From the NCBI GenBank assembly GCA_937895705.1, contig CALBKM010000045.1, positions 1 to 64,000 of the forward strand: a stretch of DNA of 64,000 nt, in the 5' to 3' direction. Below the pieces are notes generated by a model that saw nothing but the letters and a program-made list of their open reading frames with translations, made no database searches and was not told the origin of the DNA. Positions 34,038-43,090 of the stretch are shown here, one piece after another. Every line of letters begins with the position of its first letter. The first letter of the stretch is position 1. This DNA is from an uncultured Clostridia bacterium (GTDB lineage Bacteria; Bacillota; Clostridia; Lachnospirales; Lachnospiraceae). Made by a program: the position numbers and the translations under genes.

Positions 34038-34556
34038 TTACGATATCTTTGTCGTTCGCTCCAACTGCTGCAGCACCATTATAATCGGCACAATCAAAAG
34101 TCCGCAAAACAAATTACTGGTTCCGTGTATCACATCAAACGGAAATCCCGCAACAATCCAAGCCACCATTCCTTTGAAATTCAGTCCGAACAAAAGCGCC
34201 TGGGCCGGTGCGTATAAAACTCCGTATCCGTATCCGTGGATTGCATTTACAATCGAATACACCACCACAGCCACCGGTTTCGGCATCTTCTTCGGCAATA
34301 ACATAGTGAGCCCCCAAAGAACCGTCCAAATGTACAGGTACGGAATCCACCAGGTAGCAAATCCCGCAAATATGCCGTTTAACAGCACATAAATGTAAAT
34401 CGGATACAAAGCCTTTGCCCGGTACACCACCGTAAAGGCGATGGTAAACACGCCCAGCAGATGAATATTCGGCGCCGCTTCCATCAGCATTTTCGACCCA
34501 AACATCAATGCCCCGAGCATAGAAAATATCGCCATTTCTCTTACGGTCAGTTTCAT
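34038..34556 (-). CDS. ECF transporter S component, probably for cobalamin
   Basis: The 172-residue, very hydrophobic protein has about five or six transmembrane helices. It fits the S-component fold of energy-coupling-factor transporters (N-terminal MKLTVREMAIFSMLGALMFG is the typical opening). The ligand is inferred as cobalamin or a precursor because the two-gene operon is preceded by a cobalamin riboswitch. The ATPases and T component are not here, so it must share the common ECF module. The start overlaps the DUF4430 gene stop by one base (TAATG), with AAGGTGG in front. Confidence 0.8.
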   Translation of the reverse strand: MKLTVREMAIFSMLGALMFGSKMLMEAAPNIHLLGVFTIAFTVVYRAKALYPIYIYVLLNGIFAGFATWWIPYLYIWTVLWGLTMLLPKKMPKPVAVVVYSIVNAIHGYGYGVLYAPAQALLFGLNFKGMVAWIVAGFPFDVIHGTSNLFCGLLIVPIIMVLQQLERTTKIS

Positions 34557-35071
34557 TACTTATCCACCTTAAACATGTAGGACTCGCCCTCGGCAATCGG
34601 TGTTTTGTCCACACCGCTCATGGCGTACTCCCCGTTAATGTAAAATGCCCAATAGGTCTTATCCGTATCATAATCCGCAAGGATTCCGTTGACCTTCTTT
34701 ACATAAAGTCCGTAATCGCCTTCCTCTCCTTCGATGAGTCCCTGTTCCAAAAGTGCCGCCCCTACCGTCTCTGCGTCGGTGTGGATCACAAACTTCGTCT
34801 CGTTTCCTTCCTTGTCTACAACAGAAAAGTGGAAGGACATCTTGCCTTCACCGAGCTCGGTCACACCACTTGTCACATCTCCGGCCTGTCCTGCGTCCTC
34901 GTCGGCTGCGTCGCCCTGCTTGTCCTCTGCCGGTGCGGTGACCTTGGTCTCCTGACCACCCTGCGGGTTCTCCTTCTCATCCTTCTTGCATCCTACCGTA
35001 AACAATGCCATAGCCACAATCAGCATCATACAAAGGATACGCGCTAACAACGTGTTTCTTCTTCTTTGCAT
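34556..35071 (-). CDS. DUF4430 lipoprotein, probable cobalamin-binding partner
   Basis: The 171-residue protein has a lipoprotein signal (lipobox FTVGC near residue 27), an acidic linker and a C-terminal DUF4430 domain (about 75-171). DUF4430 is related to the C-terminal domain of eukaryotic transcobalamin/intrinsic factor and is often encoded with B12 uptake genes. I infer that it captures corrinoids at the surface and hands them to the S component encoded next to it. Its ATG follows AAAGGAGAAAAGAT. The 5' leader is a cobalamin riboswitch. Confidence 0.8.
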   Translation of the reverse strand: MQRRRNTLLARILCMMLIVAMALFTVGCKKDEKENPQGGQETKVTAPAEDKQGDAADEDAGQAGDVTSGVTELGEGKMSFHFSVVDKEGNETKFVIHTDAETVGAALLEQGLIEGEEGDYGLYVKKVNGILADYDTDKTYWAFYINGEYAMSGVDKTPIAEGESYMFKVDK

Positions 35072-35129
35072 ATCTTTTCTCCTTTAAATTGTATTTCCCC
35101 CGATTCGCCGGCACTCGCGGCGTACTGCT

Positions 35130-35304
35130 TTTGGAGGAGCGTTTCTGTCCGGGTATTTCGACTCGGCATTCCTTTTCTCACCTTCTCGGAAGATTCCAAT
35201 GGTCTGTCCCGGAAGTTGTGGCGCCTCCGGTAGAAAAAAGCACACTGCATGCCTCACGGCGACGGGCTCGTACAGGAGTTTCACCTGTTTCCCCGTAACA
35301 AAAA
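35130..35304 (-). promoter_or_regulatory. Cobalamin riboswitch
   Basis: The minus-strand leader has the core GGGGAA-CAGGTGAAACTCC, then CCCGTCGCCGTGA in the place of the B12-box CCCGCCACTGTGA. The 3' closing part is GTCGAAATACCCGGACAG. These follow the conserved order of the cobalamin riboswitch (Rfam RF00174). The usual CCACTG is modified to CGCCG, so it may be a variant subclass. It precedes a DUF4430 lipoprotein and an ECF S component, fitting B12-repressed uptake. Confidence 0.85.
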
Positions 35305-35311
35305 CACTTGG

Positions 35312-35317
35312 ATTATA
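35312..35317 (-). promoter_or_regulatory. -10 element driving the cobalamin riboswitch
   Basis: A perfect TATAAT on the minus strand lies about 8 bp before the first riboswitch helix. The -35 region is poor. Confidence 0.55.
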
Positions 35318-35335
35318 CCACAAAGAAAAAGAAAA

Positions 35336-35357
35336 GGAAACCCTGTTTCGGATTTCC
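35336..35357 (-). terminator. Terminator of the 7TM hybrid kinase gene
   Basis: GGAAATCC pairs with GGGTTTCC (8 bp, one G-T pair) on the minus strand and is followed by TTTTCTTTTTC. It separates the kinase from the riboswitch promoter. Confidence 0.75.
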
Positions 35358-35383
35358 TTCTCCTTATTTATGGCAAATCTTGT

Positions 35384-37741
35384 TTATTCCGTATCTGCCC
35401 ACTGCACCTTTTCTGCCGGGAGATGGAACGCTAACATTTCCTCCAGTTCACTTACTACCAGAGGCTTTGACAAATATCCCGCAAAGCCTTCCGCTATATA
35501 CTGCTCCTCCATACCCGCAATGGCATTGGCTGTCAGCACAAGCACCTTCGTTTCGCTGTTCGGGCTCGCCGATTCTTTCCGTAACAGATGCAATGTCTCG
35601 ATACCGTCCGGGTCCGGCATCATATGGTCCATTAAAATAAGGTCGTACTTCTTCCGTCTGCAGATTTCCAGACACTCGTTTCCTCCCTCGGCCGTATCTA
35701 CCTGAATACCGGTCCGCTTCAGTAACGCTTTTACAACCGCAAGATTCATCGCATTGTCATCCACCGCCAGCACATACGCCTCCGGCGCCTGCAGTTTTTT
35801 CTTTACCGCGTCGGTCTTTTCCTCCAGCTTTGTCTCCTTCCTCTCTGCCGAATTTTCCTCCGGCAAACGTTGCGGAATCCTTACCGAGAAACAGGAGCCT
35901 TTGCCGTATTCGCTCTCCACCGTAATGCTGCCCCCCATAAGGTCCAGCAGTTGTTTTGTAATGGCAAGGCCCAGACCGGTTCCTTCGATATGACGATTGT
36001 TCCTCTCTTCCAGACGCTGAAAACTGTCAAACAAACGCTCCGTATCTTCCGTCCGGATTCCGATACCGGTATCTTTTACGGTAGCACACAACACAAAGGA
36101 ATCCGCAGTCAGCTCCCCCTTAACACGAAACGTAATCGTTCCCTGATGGGTATATTTCAATGCGTTAGACAGTAGATTGGTTAGAATCTGACTCACTCTC
36201 AGTTCATCGCCTGTCACCACATTCGGAAGCTCCGGAGAAATCTCCGTTACCGCTTCCAAATTCTTTTTTTCCGCCTTAAACCGAACATCCTGCGCAAGTT
36301 TCTCCAGCATAGTTTTAAGAGAATAACGACTTTCCGTAATTTCCAGTTTTCCGGCTTCTATCTTCGAAAAATCCAGTACATCGTTAATGAGTCCCATAAG
36401 AAGGCGACTGGAACTTCCGATATTTTGCGCATATTCCCGAATCGTTTCATCCTTATTCTCCCGCAGAATCATTTCGTTCATACCGATAATCGTATTAATC
36501 GGAGTGCGGATTTCGTGGGACATCTGTGCCAGAAACTGTGCCTTGGCTTCTCCCGCCACAATGGCTCTCTGCTTTTCTTTCTCAACGGCCTGCAAATCCC
36601 GGCCGGTTTTTAAGGAGGCCATCAGAAGCATAAAGCAAAGAGCTCCGCAAAAGACAAAGCCGCCGCCGATCTCTCCCGGAAGATACACCTGGTAAATCTC
36701 CCAAACTGCCGCAAGAATAATTCCCGCAAGTCCGACCGCCACTTCCCAGTACTCTTTCACCTTCTTGCGTTTGACGTCCGCAATTATGGCAATCGCACCG
36801 GCTATCAAAGCCAACACAATCACCGCATAGTCCGTTACCATGGAATCCATGAGATCCACAATTCCGAACATATGTAACACGGTAGACAACACAAAGTTTA
36901 GGCATACACAAGCCATTACCGGCGTATATAATTTCTGGTAGCGTTTCTTCTGAATCAGATTCGCATATATCACAAAAGGATACGGAGCCAGCATCGTTAA
37001 AAAGAACCCCATAAGCGTGGCCATCGTAATATTCGGCAGGAAAAACTGCCGGATTACCGACTCCACAATCATGATAAAAGAGGTCAGGAAAGTCCCCAGA
37101 CCCAGATAAAGAATCTCAACTTCCTTTTTATGAATCAAACGAAGCACCAGACTGACAATCACCGTAAGGATACTGAGAATCACCGTAGTAAAAGAGACCA
37201 AAAGCAACAATCCGCTTTCTTCCATAAAAGAATTCACGATTTCTTGCTTTTCCCCCGTATAAATCTGATTCATTCGTCCGGTATATGCGGAATCGCTCAC
37301 CGTCTCTACCGCCAACACCTTCCCTGCGTCCGATTCGTACAGCCGGAAGAATACATAAGCACTGGCACTTGTTTTTCCGAAAGGACGGGTCTCCTTTGTG
37401 GAATACTCTTCTCTTAATTCCCCATCAACATAGATACGAACGTCCTGTTGGGATGCACGCAAGTATGCCCACGGATCTTCTATCTTCTCCGGCAACACCG
37501 CTTCTCCGCGTACCGTCTCCCCGTGTACAGCCTTCCACGTTCCCGGCACCTCCGCCGTCTCTCTGCTTCCGTCCGGATATACCCGTTCCCAGCTTACCTG
37601 CAATTCATTCCGTTCTCCCTTTTCGGTCGGTACGTCGGACGGGCCGAACCATTCTCCGATTACAAAGAAAAGAAGCACCACCATCAAGATTACTCCCAGG
37701 CAGTATTGCAATATCCTCATTTTCTCCGCTTTCTTCTTCAT
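35384..37741 (-). CDS. Hybrid sensor histidine kinase with 7TM-type sensor
   Basis: The protein has 785 residues. TM1 spans about 8-28. An extracytoplasmic beta-sandwich follows (about 35-175; YVDGELREEYS is typical of 7TMR-DISM ligand domains), then seven membrane helices (about 180-385). The kinase part has HisKA H-box MSHEIRTPIN near 410 and HATPase motifs ending in GTGLGLAITKQLLDLMGG. The C-terminal REC domain has VDDNAMN and phospho-acceptor Asp in LILMDHMMP. There is no HPt domain, so phosphate probably passes to a separate HPt. The start at 37741 follows CGGAGGTGATAAGAAA. Divergent from an ABC exporter. Confidence 0.9.
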   Translation of the reverse strand: MKKKAEKMRILQYCLGVILMVVLLFFVIGEWFGPSDVPTEKGERNELQVSWERVYPDGSRETAEVPGTWKAVHGETVRGEAVLPEKIEDPWAYLRASQQDVRIYVDGELREEYSTKETRPFGKTSASAYVFFRLYESDAGKVLAVETVSDSAYTGRMNQIYTGEKQEIVNSFMEESGLLLLVSFTTVILSILTVIVSLVLRLIHKKEVEILYLGLGTFLTSFIMIVESVIRQFFLPNITMATLMGFFLTMLAPYPFVIYANLIQKKRYQKLYTPVMACVCLNFVLSTVLHMFGIVDLMDSMVTDYAVIVLALIAGAIAIIADVKRKKVKEYWEVAVGLAGIILAAVWEIYQVYLPGEIGGGFVFCGALCFMLLMASLKTGRDLQAVEKEKQRAIVAGEAKAQFLAQMSHEIRTPINTIIGMNEMILRENKDETIREYAQNIGSSSRLLMGLINDVLDFSKIEAGKLEITESRYSLKTMLEKLAQDVRFKAEKKNLEAVTEISPELPNVVTGDELRVSQILTNLLSNALKYTHQGTITFRVKGELTADSFVLCATVKDTGIGIRTEDTERLFDSFQRLEERNNRHIEGTGLGLAITKQLLDLMGGSITVESEYGKGSCFSVRIPQRLPEENSAERKETKLEEKTDAVKKKLQAPEAYVLAVDDNAMNLAVVKALLKRTGIQVDTAEGGNECLEICRRKKYDLILMDHMMPDPDGIETLHLLRKESASPNSETKVLVLTANAIAGMEEQYIAEGFAGYLSKPLVVSELEEMLAFHLPAEKVQWADTE

Positions 37742-37779
37742 TTTCTTATCACCTCCGTACCGTAATCCCCTTGGGATTT

Positions 37780-37808
37780 ATTATACCAAAAATTACTGTC
37801 CAACACAA
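37780..37808 (-). promoter_or_regulatory. Promoter of the 7TM hybrid kinase
   Basis: On the minus strand, TTGTGT (37803-37808), 17 bp, TATAAT (37780-37785). Confidence 0.7.
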
Positions 37809-37865
37809 GACTATATCATTTTTTTCGCATTCTGTTGTAAGAAATGATTATTTGCACTCTATTCC

Positions 37866-37894
37866 TTGTTTTTCCTTCCGCCGTATGATAAAAT
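37866..37894 (+). promoter_or_regulatory. Promoter of the half-size ABC exporter
   Basis: TTGTTT (37866-37871), 17 bp, TAAAAT (37889-37894), about 55 bp upstream of the start codon. Confidence 0.65.
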
Positions 37895-37950
37895 GAACTT
37901 CGTTGATTCAAATAAAACATTATTCTTTGCTCATTTGAAGGGAGTCCCAT

Positions 37951-39675
37951 ATGAAAATGTTATGGAAATTGACCAAGGAGGCCGCCCGTTACAAAGTCCT
38001 CTATATTCTGGCTATTTTATCCACATTGCTTTTAACCGGCGTAAATCTGACCGCACCGAAACTGCTGTCCAGAATGACCGGTATCGTCGGCGGAGGCGTA
38101 GACGATGCTGCCTTAAAGCAGATTGTATTTCTGGCAATCGGACTGTTGCTGCTCTATTTGCTCCGCATCGTGTTCCGCTTTATGAACAACTATCTTGCCC
38201 ATAAGGCGGCCTGGTATCTGGTAGGCGATTTACGTGACCGTTTGTATAAAAAACTTCAAAGTCTGGATTTGGGGTTCTTTCATGATAAGCAGACCGGCGA
38301 CCTCATGAGCCGCGTTGTAAACGATACAAGAGATTTTGAGCTTTTATATGCCCACATGATTCCGGATATGATTACGAATCTGGTAACCTTCGGCGGTGTC
38401 CTGACCATCCTCCTTGTCATTAACTGGAAACTGGCTCTCATTACATGCTTCCCGATTCCTCTGTTTTTAATTTCCGGTGTGATTTTCGCAAAGAAAGTGC
38501 GCCCGTTTTTTAAGGCATCTCAAAAAAGCATGGGTGAATTAAATGCAAAGCTTCAGGACAATTTGTCCGGTCTCCACGAAATCCAGTCCTTCGGACAGGA
38601 GGAAGAAGAGGCTTCCCTTGTCAGTGAAAGCAACTTCACTCAAGTTCGCGCCATGCTCCGTGCCCTGCGGGCCAGTGCCATCTTCCATCCCAGTGTGGAG
38701 TTCGTTTCCTCCATCGGCACGGTACTGGTGGTGGCTGTAGGCGGTTATTTGGCTTACTTGGGCCAGCTGTCCGTCGAAGACATCGTAGCCTTTGTTTTAT
38801 ACTTAGGCCTGTTTTATGCGCCGATTTCGGGGCTTGCAAGCTGGCTTGAGAATCTCCAGCAGTCTCTGGCCGGTGCGGAACGCGTGACATTGATTCTGGA
38901 TACCCCGTCCGCCATTGAAAACAAAGAAGATGCAAAGGATTTGGAACATGTCTCCGGCGAAATTTCGTTTCGGAACGTTTCCTTCCACTACAGCAACAAG
39001 GTTCCTGTACTAAAGGACATCTCCTTTACCTGTAAGCCGGGACAGATGGTGGCTTTGGTAGGTCCCACCGGTGTGGGCAAAACCACCGTCACACAACTGA
39101 TCTCCCGCTTCTACGATCCGGTGGAAGGCGCCGTTCTGGTAGACGGTCAGGATGTGCGCGATGTCACCTTGGAAAGTCTTCGTAAAAACATTTCTCCGGT
39201 ACTGCAGGACACTTTCCTGTTCCACGGTTCCATTGCCGACAACATCGGCTACGCAAAACCGGACGCCACCAGAGAAGAAATCATTGCGGCCGCAAAAGCA
39301 GCGAATATTCATGAAGACATTTTACATATGCCGGACGAATACGAAACCCAGGTAGGCGAACGAGGCCTGCGTCTCTCCGGAGGTCAGAAACAGCGCGTAG
39401 CCATTGCCCGTGCCATTCTCCGTCAGTCGCCGATTATCATCTTAGACGAAGCCACCGCTTCCGTAGACGTTCAGACCGAACGCCAAATCCAGGCAGCCAT
39501 CAATCATATGACCGGCAAGCGCACCATCGTAGCTATTGCCCACCGACTGTCCACCATAAAGAATGCGGACCTGATTTTGGTTATTCACGAAGGGGAAATC
39601 AAGGAACAGGGAACTCACGAAGAACTACTGAAACTTAACGGAATCTATGCACAAATGTTAAAGGCGCAGGAATAA
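37951..39675 (+). CDS. ABC exporter half-transporter (fused permease and ATPase)
   Basis: The protein has 574 residues. Six transmembrane helices occupy about 1-305. The nucleotide-binding domain has Walker A GPTGVGKTT near 370, Q-loop SPVLQDT, signature LRLSGGQKQR near 475, Walker B IIILDEATAS and switch His in AIAHRLSTI. This is the lipid/drug exporter type (MdlB/MsbA-like). These usually come as two adjacent genes forming a heterodimer. This one stands alone between two signalling genes, so it probably acts as a homodimer. The substrate is unknown. The start at 37951 follows GAAGGGAGTCCCAT. Confidence 0.92.
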   Translation: MKMLWKLTKEAARYKVLYILAILSTLLLTGVNLTAPKLLSRMTGIVGGGVDDAALKQIVFLAIGLLLLYLLRIVFRFMNNYLAHKAAWYLVGDLRDRLYKKLQSLDLGFFHDKQTGDLMSRVVNDTRDFELLYAHMIPDMITNLVTFGGVLTILLVINWKLALITCFPIPLFLISGVIFAKKVRPFFKASQKSMGELNAKLQDNLSGLHEIQSFGQEEEEASLVSESNFTQVRAMLRALRASAIFHPSVEFVSSIGTVLVVAVGGYLAYLGQLSVEDIVAFVLYLGLFYAPISGLASWLENLQQSLAGAERVTLILDTPSAIENKEDAKDLEHVSGEISFRNVSFHYSNKVPVLKDISFTCKPGQMVALVGPTGVGKTTVTQLISRFYDPVEGAVLVDGQDVRDVTLESLRKNISPVLQDTFLFHGSIADNIGYAKPDATREEIIAAAKAANIHEDILHMPDEYETQVGERGLRLSGGQKQRVAIARAILRQSPIIILDEATASVDVQTERQIQAAINHMTGKRTIVAIAHRLSTIKNADLILVIHEGEIKEQGTHEELLKLNGIYAQMLKAQE

Positions 39676-39690
39676 CTGCGCCTTCTTCTT
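39661..39690. terminator. Terminator overlapping the ABC exporter stop codon
   Basis: A 9-bp stem AAGGCGCAG/CTGCGCCTT with the stop codon in its loop, followed by CTTCTTC on the plus strand. It may also serve the convergent HD-GYP gene. Confidence 0.75.
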
Positions 39691-39708
39691 CGGAGCAGAC
39701 TCCGATGC

Positions 39709-41697
39709 CTACTCCGTCGTTTCCACAAAATCATAATTCAACCCGATATTCTCCACATCATATATGCTGTAGAACTTATCAAAAATCCGCTCGATAATGT
39801 CTCCCACATCGGATTCTCTGGCATTCAGCAATGCCACCAGGAACTGTTCGTTACTGAACCGCGTACTGACATCCACTGCCCGCAAAGAAGCTTGAATCGC
39901 CTTCTCCAAAAAGGTCATAATATACTCCTTTTCGTCCATGTATGCGCTTTTTCGGTTCTTAATTTCCATAGAAATTACCAACAGCTGGATATTGTATCCG
40001 AACCGGTCTCCGAGATGTTTGATAAAGTCATACATTCTTGCAAAGTCCGGATATCCCACACTGAGCGAACCGATATAGCTTCCCATATCCGATAAGTCTC
40101 CGGTCACCCGTTTCAAATCCACCGTCTTTTCACGCTGTGCCGCACCTTCGCTTCTTTCATGGATAAAGAAATTCTTCTTTCCGCTGTTTTTTACATGATA
40201 GAGCGCTTTGTCGGCCTTTCGCAATACTTCCTCGTACTCATCCAGCGGAGTACACATACACAGTCCCATGGACAGAGACGCTTCGGACAGTTTCTCTTCC
40301 TGCTGTTTCCTTTCTTCAAACGCCTCCTGTACCGCTTCCGCGATCCCCACTGCCGTTTCTTTGGAAGCTCCGGTTAAGTAGAGCAGAAACTTGTCCTCTT
40401 CCAGTCGTACCGCAATTCCGTTCTCTTCATACTGCTTCAGTACATCGGCTGCCGTCCGCAGTGCAAAATCTCCCGCCATATGTCCCCGGGTATCATTAAT
40501 GAGTTTCAAATTATCCAAATCCACAAAAATCAAACATCCAGGCAGTTCCTTCATTGCTCTCCTGATTTTTGCTTCTCCGGCTTTCCTTGTCATAAGACCG
40601 GTCAGATAGTCCGGAGACTCTCTTCGTCTTGTTCTTCCCTCCAGATCCCTAATGACACGATTCATGAGAAAACTGCTGTCTTCCGAAACATCTTTCGTTT
40701 CCTCTGCCTCTTTTTCATTTATCTTTCCTTCGTCATACAACCGCAGGAAAATGTCCAGAAAATTAGGATCAAACTGCGTTCCCTTACCGTTTTGCAACTC
40801 GTTCCGGATAATCTCCGGACTTAATTTATCACGGTAAATACGCCTGCTGTTCATTGCATCAAAAGCGTCGGCAATCCCTATAATACGAGCCACCGCCGGA
40901 ATCTCCGTTCCGCTCAGGCCACACGGATATCCTGTTCCGTTGTATCGCTCGTGATGATACTTCGCTCCTGCGTCAATATCCGGAATGGACTTGATCTCTT
41001 TTAAAATCTCACTGCCGATTATGGTATGTGACTTAATAATTCCGAACTCTTCGTCCGTTAATCTTCCCGGCTTATTCAATACGCTATCCGGAATCCCGAC
41101 TTTTCCGATGTCATGCAACAGTGCAATATGATATAAATTCTGAATAGAATGTTCCGACCAGCCGGCTCCCTTTGCTATCATAGAGCTGTACGCTGCTACC
41201 CTGACAGAATGACCCTTGGTGTAACTGTCCCTTGCTTCTATCATACTCGAAATGGTAGCGATGGTTTCAAAGGTCATTTTTTCGATTTGAGCGGTCTTCT
41301 CCGTCACCTTCCACTCCAGATAATGCGTCAGTTCGTCCAATTCCAATACGCGCCGTATTCTGTTTCGTATAACCGCCGGAATAAAAGGCTTTCTGACAAA
41401 ATCCGCCGCCCCCTTCTTCAGGCATGCGATTTCACTGTCCACATCCGCATCTGCCGTCAGAAAAATCACAGGGACGGTTTTCCCGTTCTCCAGTTCTCTT
41501 AACCGGTCATAGGTTTCCATTCCGTCCATTTCCGGCATCATCAGATCCAACAAAATCAAATCTACCGCATTTTTCTCCAGATATGCCAGCGCCGCTTCTC
41601 CGGACCCGAACAGTTCCAGACGGTATTCCCCCTTAATCATACTCTCCACCAGTTTCAAATTCATTGCCGAATCGTCAACCGCCATAATACACTTCAT
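39709..41697 (-). CDS. REC-HD-GYP c-di-GMP phosphodiesterase with two degenerate GGDEF domains
   Basis: The protein has 662 residues. The REC domain (1-120) has phospho-acceptor Asp in LILLDLMMP. The HD-GYP domain (about 145-330) is complete, with HDIGK and HHERYNGTGYP, and should hydrolyse c-di-GMP. A GGDEF-like domain (about 370-510) has EEDKF in place of GGDEF, so it is not a cyclase. The final ~120 residues align with another GGDEF fold, where RAVD precedes SNEQF with the standard spacing; RxxD (the inhibitory-site motif) is kept and the active site is lost. Last gene of the BMP/kinase/c-di-GMP operon; AGGGGGGATTACT precedes the ATG. Confidence 0.88.
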   Translation of the reverse strand: MKCIMAVDDSAMNLKLVESMIKGEYRLELFGSGEAALAYLEKNAVDLILLDLMMPEMDGMETYDRLRELENGKTVPVIFLTADADVDSEIACLKKGAADFVRKPFIPAVIRNRIRRVLELDELTHYLEWKVTEKTAQIEKMTFETIATISSMIEARDSYTKGHSVRVAAYSSMIAKGAGWSEHSIQNLYHIALLHDIGKVGIPDSVLNKPGRLTDEEFGIIKSHTIIGSEILKEIKSIPDIDAGAKYHHERYNGTGYPCGLSGTEIPAVARIIGIADAFDAMNSRRIYRDKLSPEIIRNELQNGKGTQFDPNFLDIFLRLYDEGKINEKEAEETKDVSEDSSFLMNRVIRDLEGRTRRRESPDYLTGLMTRKAGEAKIRRAMKELPGCLIFVDLDNLKLINDTRGHMAGDFALRTAADVLKQYEENGIAVRLEEDKFLLYLTGASKETAVGIAEAVQEAFEERKQQEEKLSEASLSMGLCMCTPLDEYEEVLRKADKALYHVKNSGKKNFFIHERSEGAAQREKTVDLKRVTGDLSDMGSYIGSLSVGYPDFARMYDFIKHLGDRFGYNIQLLVISMEIKNRKSAYMDEKEYIMTFLEKAIQASLRAVDVSTRFSNEQFLVALLNARESDVGDIIERIFDKFYSIYDVENIGLNYDFVETTE

Positions 41698-41720
41698 AGT
41701 AATCCCCCCTTACCTTTGTT

Positions 41721-43073
41721 TTACATGGTTCTGATGTCGTAAGTAACGTTGATTTCCTCTTTCAGTTCTTTGTTACTTTCATAAAAACTGTCGATTAATC
41801 GCTCCGCTGCCGCCTTTCCTTTTTCCAAATCCGAATCCATAAGTACTACCAGATACTGGCTGTTACTGTACCTTGCTCCCGTGTCCATGGAACGAAGCGT
41901 ATTTACCATTGCCGACTCCCAACGCCGCATCACTTCTTCCGCTTCCACGGACAGTTGCTTATTCAGACCTTCCATGGTAAACAACAGAATTTGCACTTCC
42001 TGCTGCTTTCTGCTTGCACAACGTAATATATAATCATACACATTTTTAAATTCTTCAAACGCAAGATGAAGGGCGCCCTTGTTTTCCGGAATTCCCTTTC
42101 CTATCACATCCCGGACATAATCCAAATCCACGGTGGTATTGATTTCTTCCACTTCCTCCTTGTTCCCGTCGTGAAAATGGTACGCATTTTTTCCTTTGTT
42201 CTTTACATAGTACAACGCTGTGTCCGCCTGATCATAAACGGTTTGGAAATCCTCTCCGCCCAAAGTTATTTTAATACCGATTGACACGGAAACAATTCCG
42301 CCGAACCCAAGCTCTCCCATTTTCTCGGAAAAACTCCGAATAATCCCCTTCGCTTTTTCTCCGGCAAGAGCCCGGTCCGTAAGATTCGGATAAAACGTAA
42401 CAAACTCATCTCCCGCAAGCCGACAAACCATGTCACCCTCCTCCGAATACGCCTTCAACACCCTGGCAAAATGCTGCAGGGTTTCGTCTCCCGTAATATG
42501 GCCGTAGGTATCATTCATGGTTTTAAAGTTGTCCAAATCAATCATAAACAACGTACCTACACCGCCATTATTCAACCAGTCCGTCAGATGCTTCTCTAAA
42601 TAATTCCTGTTGTGAATCCCTGTCAATGCATCCGTAAGAGACTTTAGGGTTGCCGTTTCCATCTGCCGCGTTCGTGTTTCCAGCTTCTGTTCCAATTCCT
42701 TTCGAAGTTCGTATATTTCCAAAATCCGGCTGACTCTCGTATTCATAACCAACGGTACAAAAGGTTTTATGATAAAGTCATCCGCTCCCCATTGTAAGCA
42801 TTCCACCTCGGTTTCCGGATCGGAATCCGAAGTCAGAAAAACCAGCGGGATTTCTTTCCATTCCGCCCGCTCTTTGATTTTTTTCGCCGCCTCTTTTCCG
42901 CTCATCCCCGGCATCATAATATCCATTAACACCAAATCCACTTCATTGGATTCCATATACTCCAGGGCGTCGCTTCCCGTATTTACCGTATGTACTTCGT
43001 AACTCTCCCCCAGCGCACCCTTTGCCAGGACGCAATTCATCCAATCATCATCTACCACAAGAATTCGTTTCAT
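41721..43073 (-). CDS. REC-GGDEF diguanylate cyclase with a C-terminal degenerate GGDEF domain
   Basis: The protein has 450 residues. The REC domain (1-120) has VDDDWMN and Asp in LVLMDIMMP. The active GGDEF domain (about 150-310) has IDLDNFKTMNDTYGH and AGDEF. The RxxD inhibitory site is absent there (EEGD at that position). The C-terminal domain (about 335-450) reads RSMD then SNSQY in the same spacing as RxxD/GGDEF, so it keeps the I-site and lacks the active site. This suggests c-di-GMP sensing in trans (inference). I start at MKRILVVDD (43073, GGGAGGAAAC in front), not four codons earlier. It lies between the kinase and the HD-GYP gene. Confidence 0.88.
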   Translation of the reverse strand: MKRILVVDDDWMNCVLAKGALGESYEVHTVNTGSDALEYMESNEVDLVLMDIMMPGMSGKEAAKKIKERAEWKEIPLVFLTSDSDPETEVECLQWGADDFIIKPFVPLVMNTRVSRILEIYELRKELEQKLETRTRQMETATLKSLTDALTGIHNRNYLEKHLTDWLNNGGVGTLFMIDLDNFKTMNDTYGHITGDETLQHFARVLKAYSEEGDMVCRLAGDEFVTFYPNLTDRALAGEKAKGIIRSFSEKMGELGFGGIVSVSIGIKITLGGEDFQTVYDQADTALYYVKNKGKNAYHFHDGNKEEVEEINTTVDLDYVRDVIGKGIPENKGALHLAFEEFKNVYDYILRCASRKQQEVQILLFTMEGLNKQLSVEAEEVMRRWESAMVNTLRSMDTGARYSNSQYLVVLMDSDLEKGKAAAERLIDSFYESNKELKEEINVTYDIRTM

Positions 43074-43090
43074 GTTTCCTCCCATGTACT

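Noticed and set aside
37951..39675. Second half-transporter partner for the ABC exporter
   Set aside because: No neighbouring gene encodes another fused permease-ATPase; the adjacent genes are signalling proteins.
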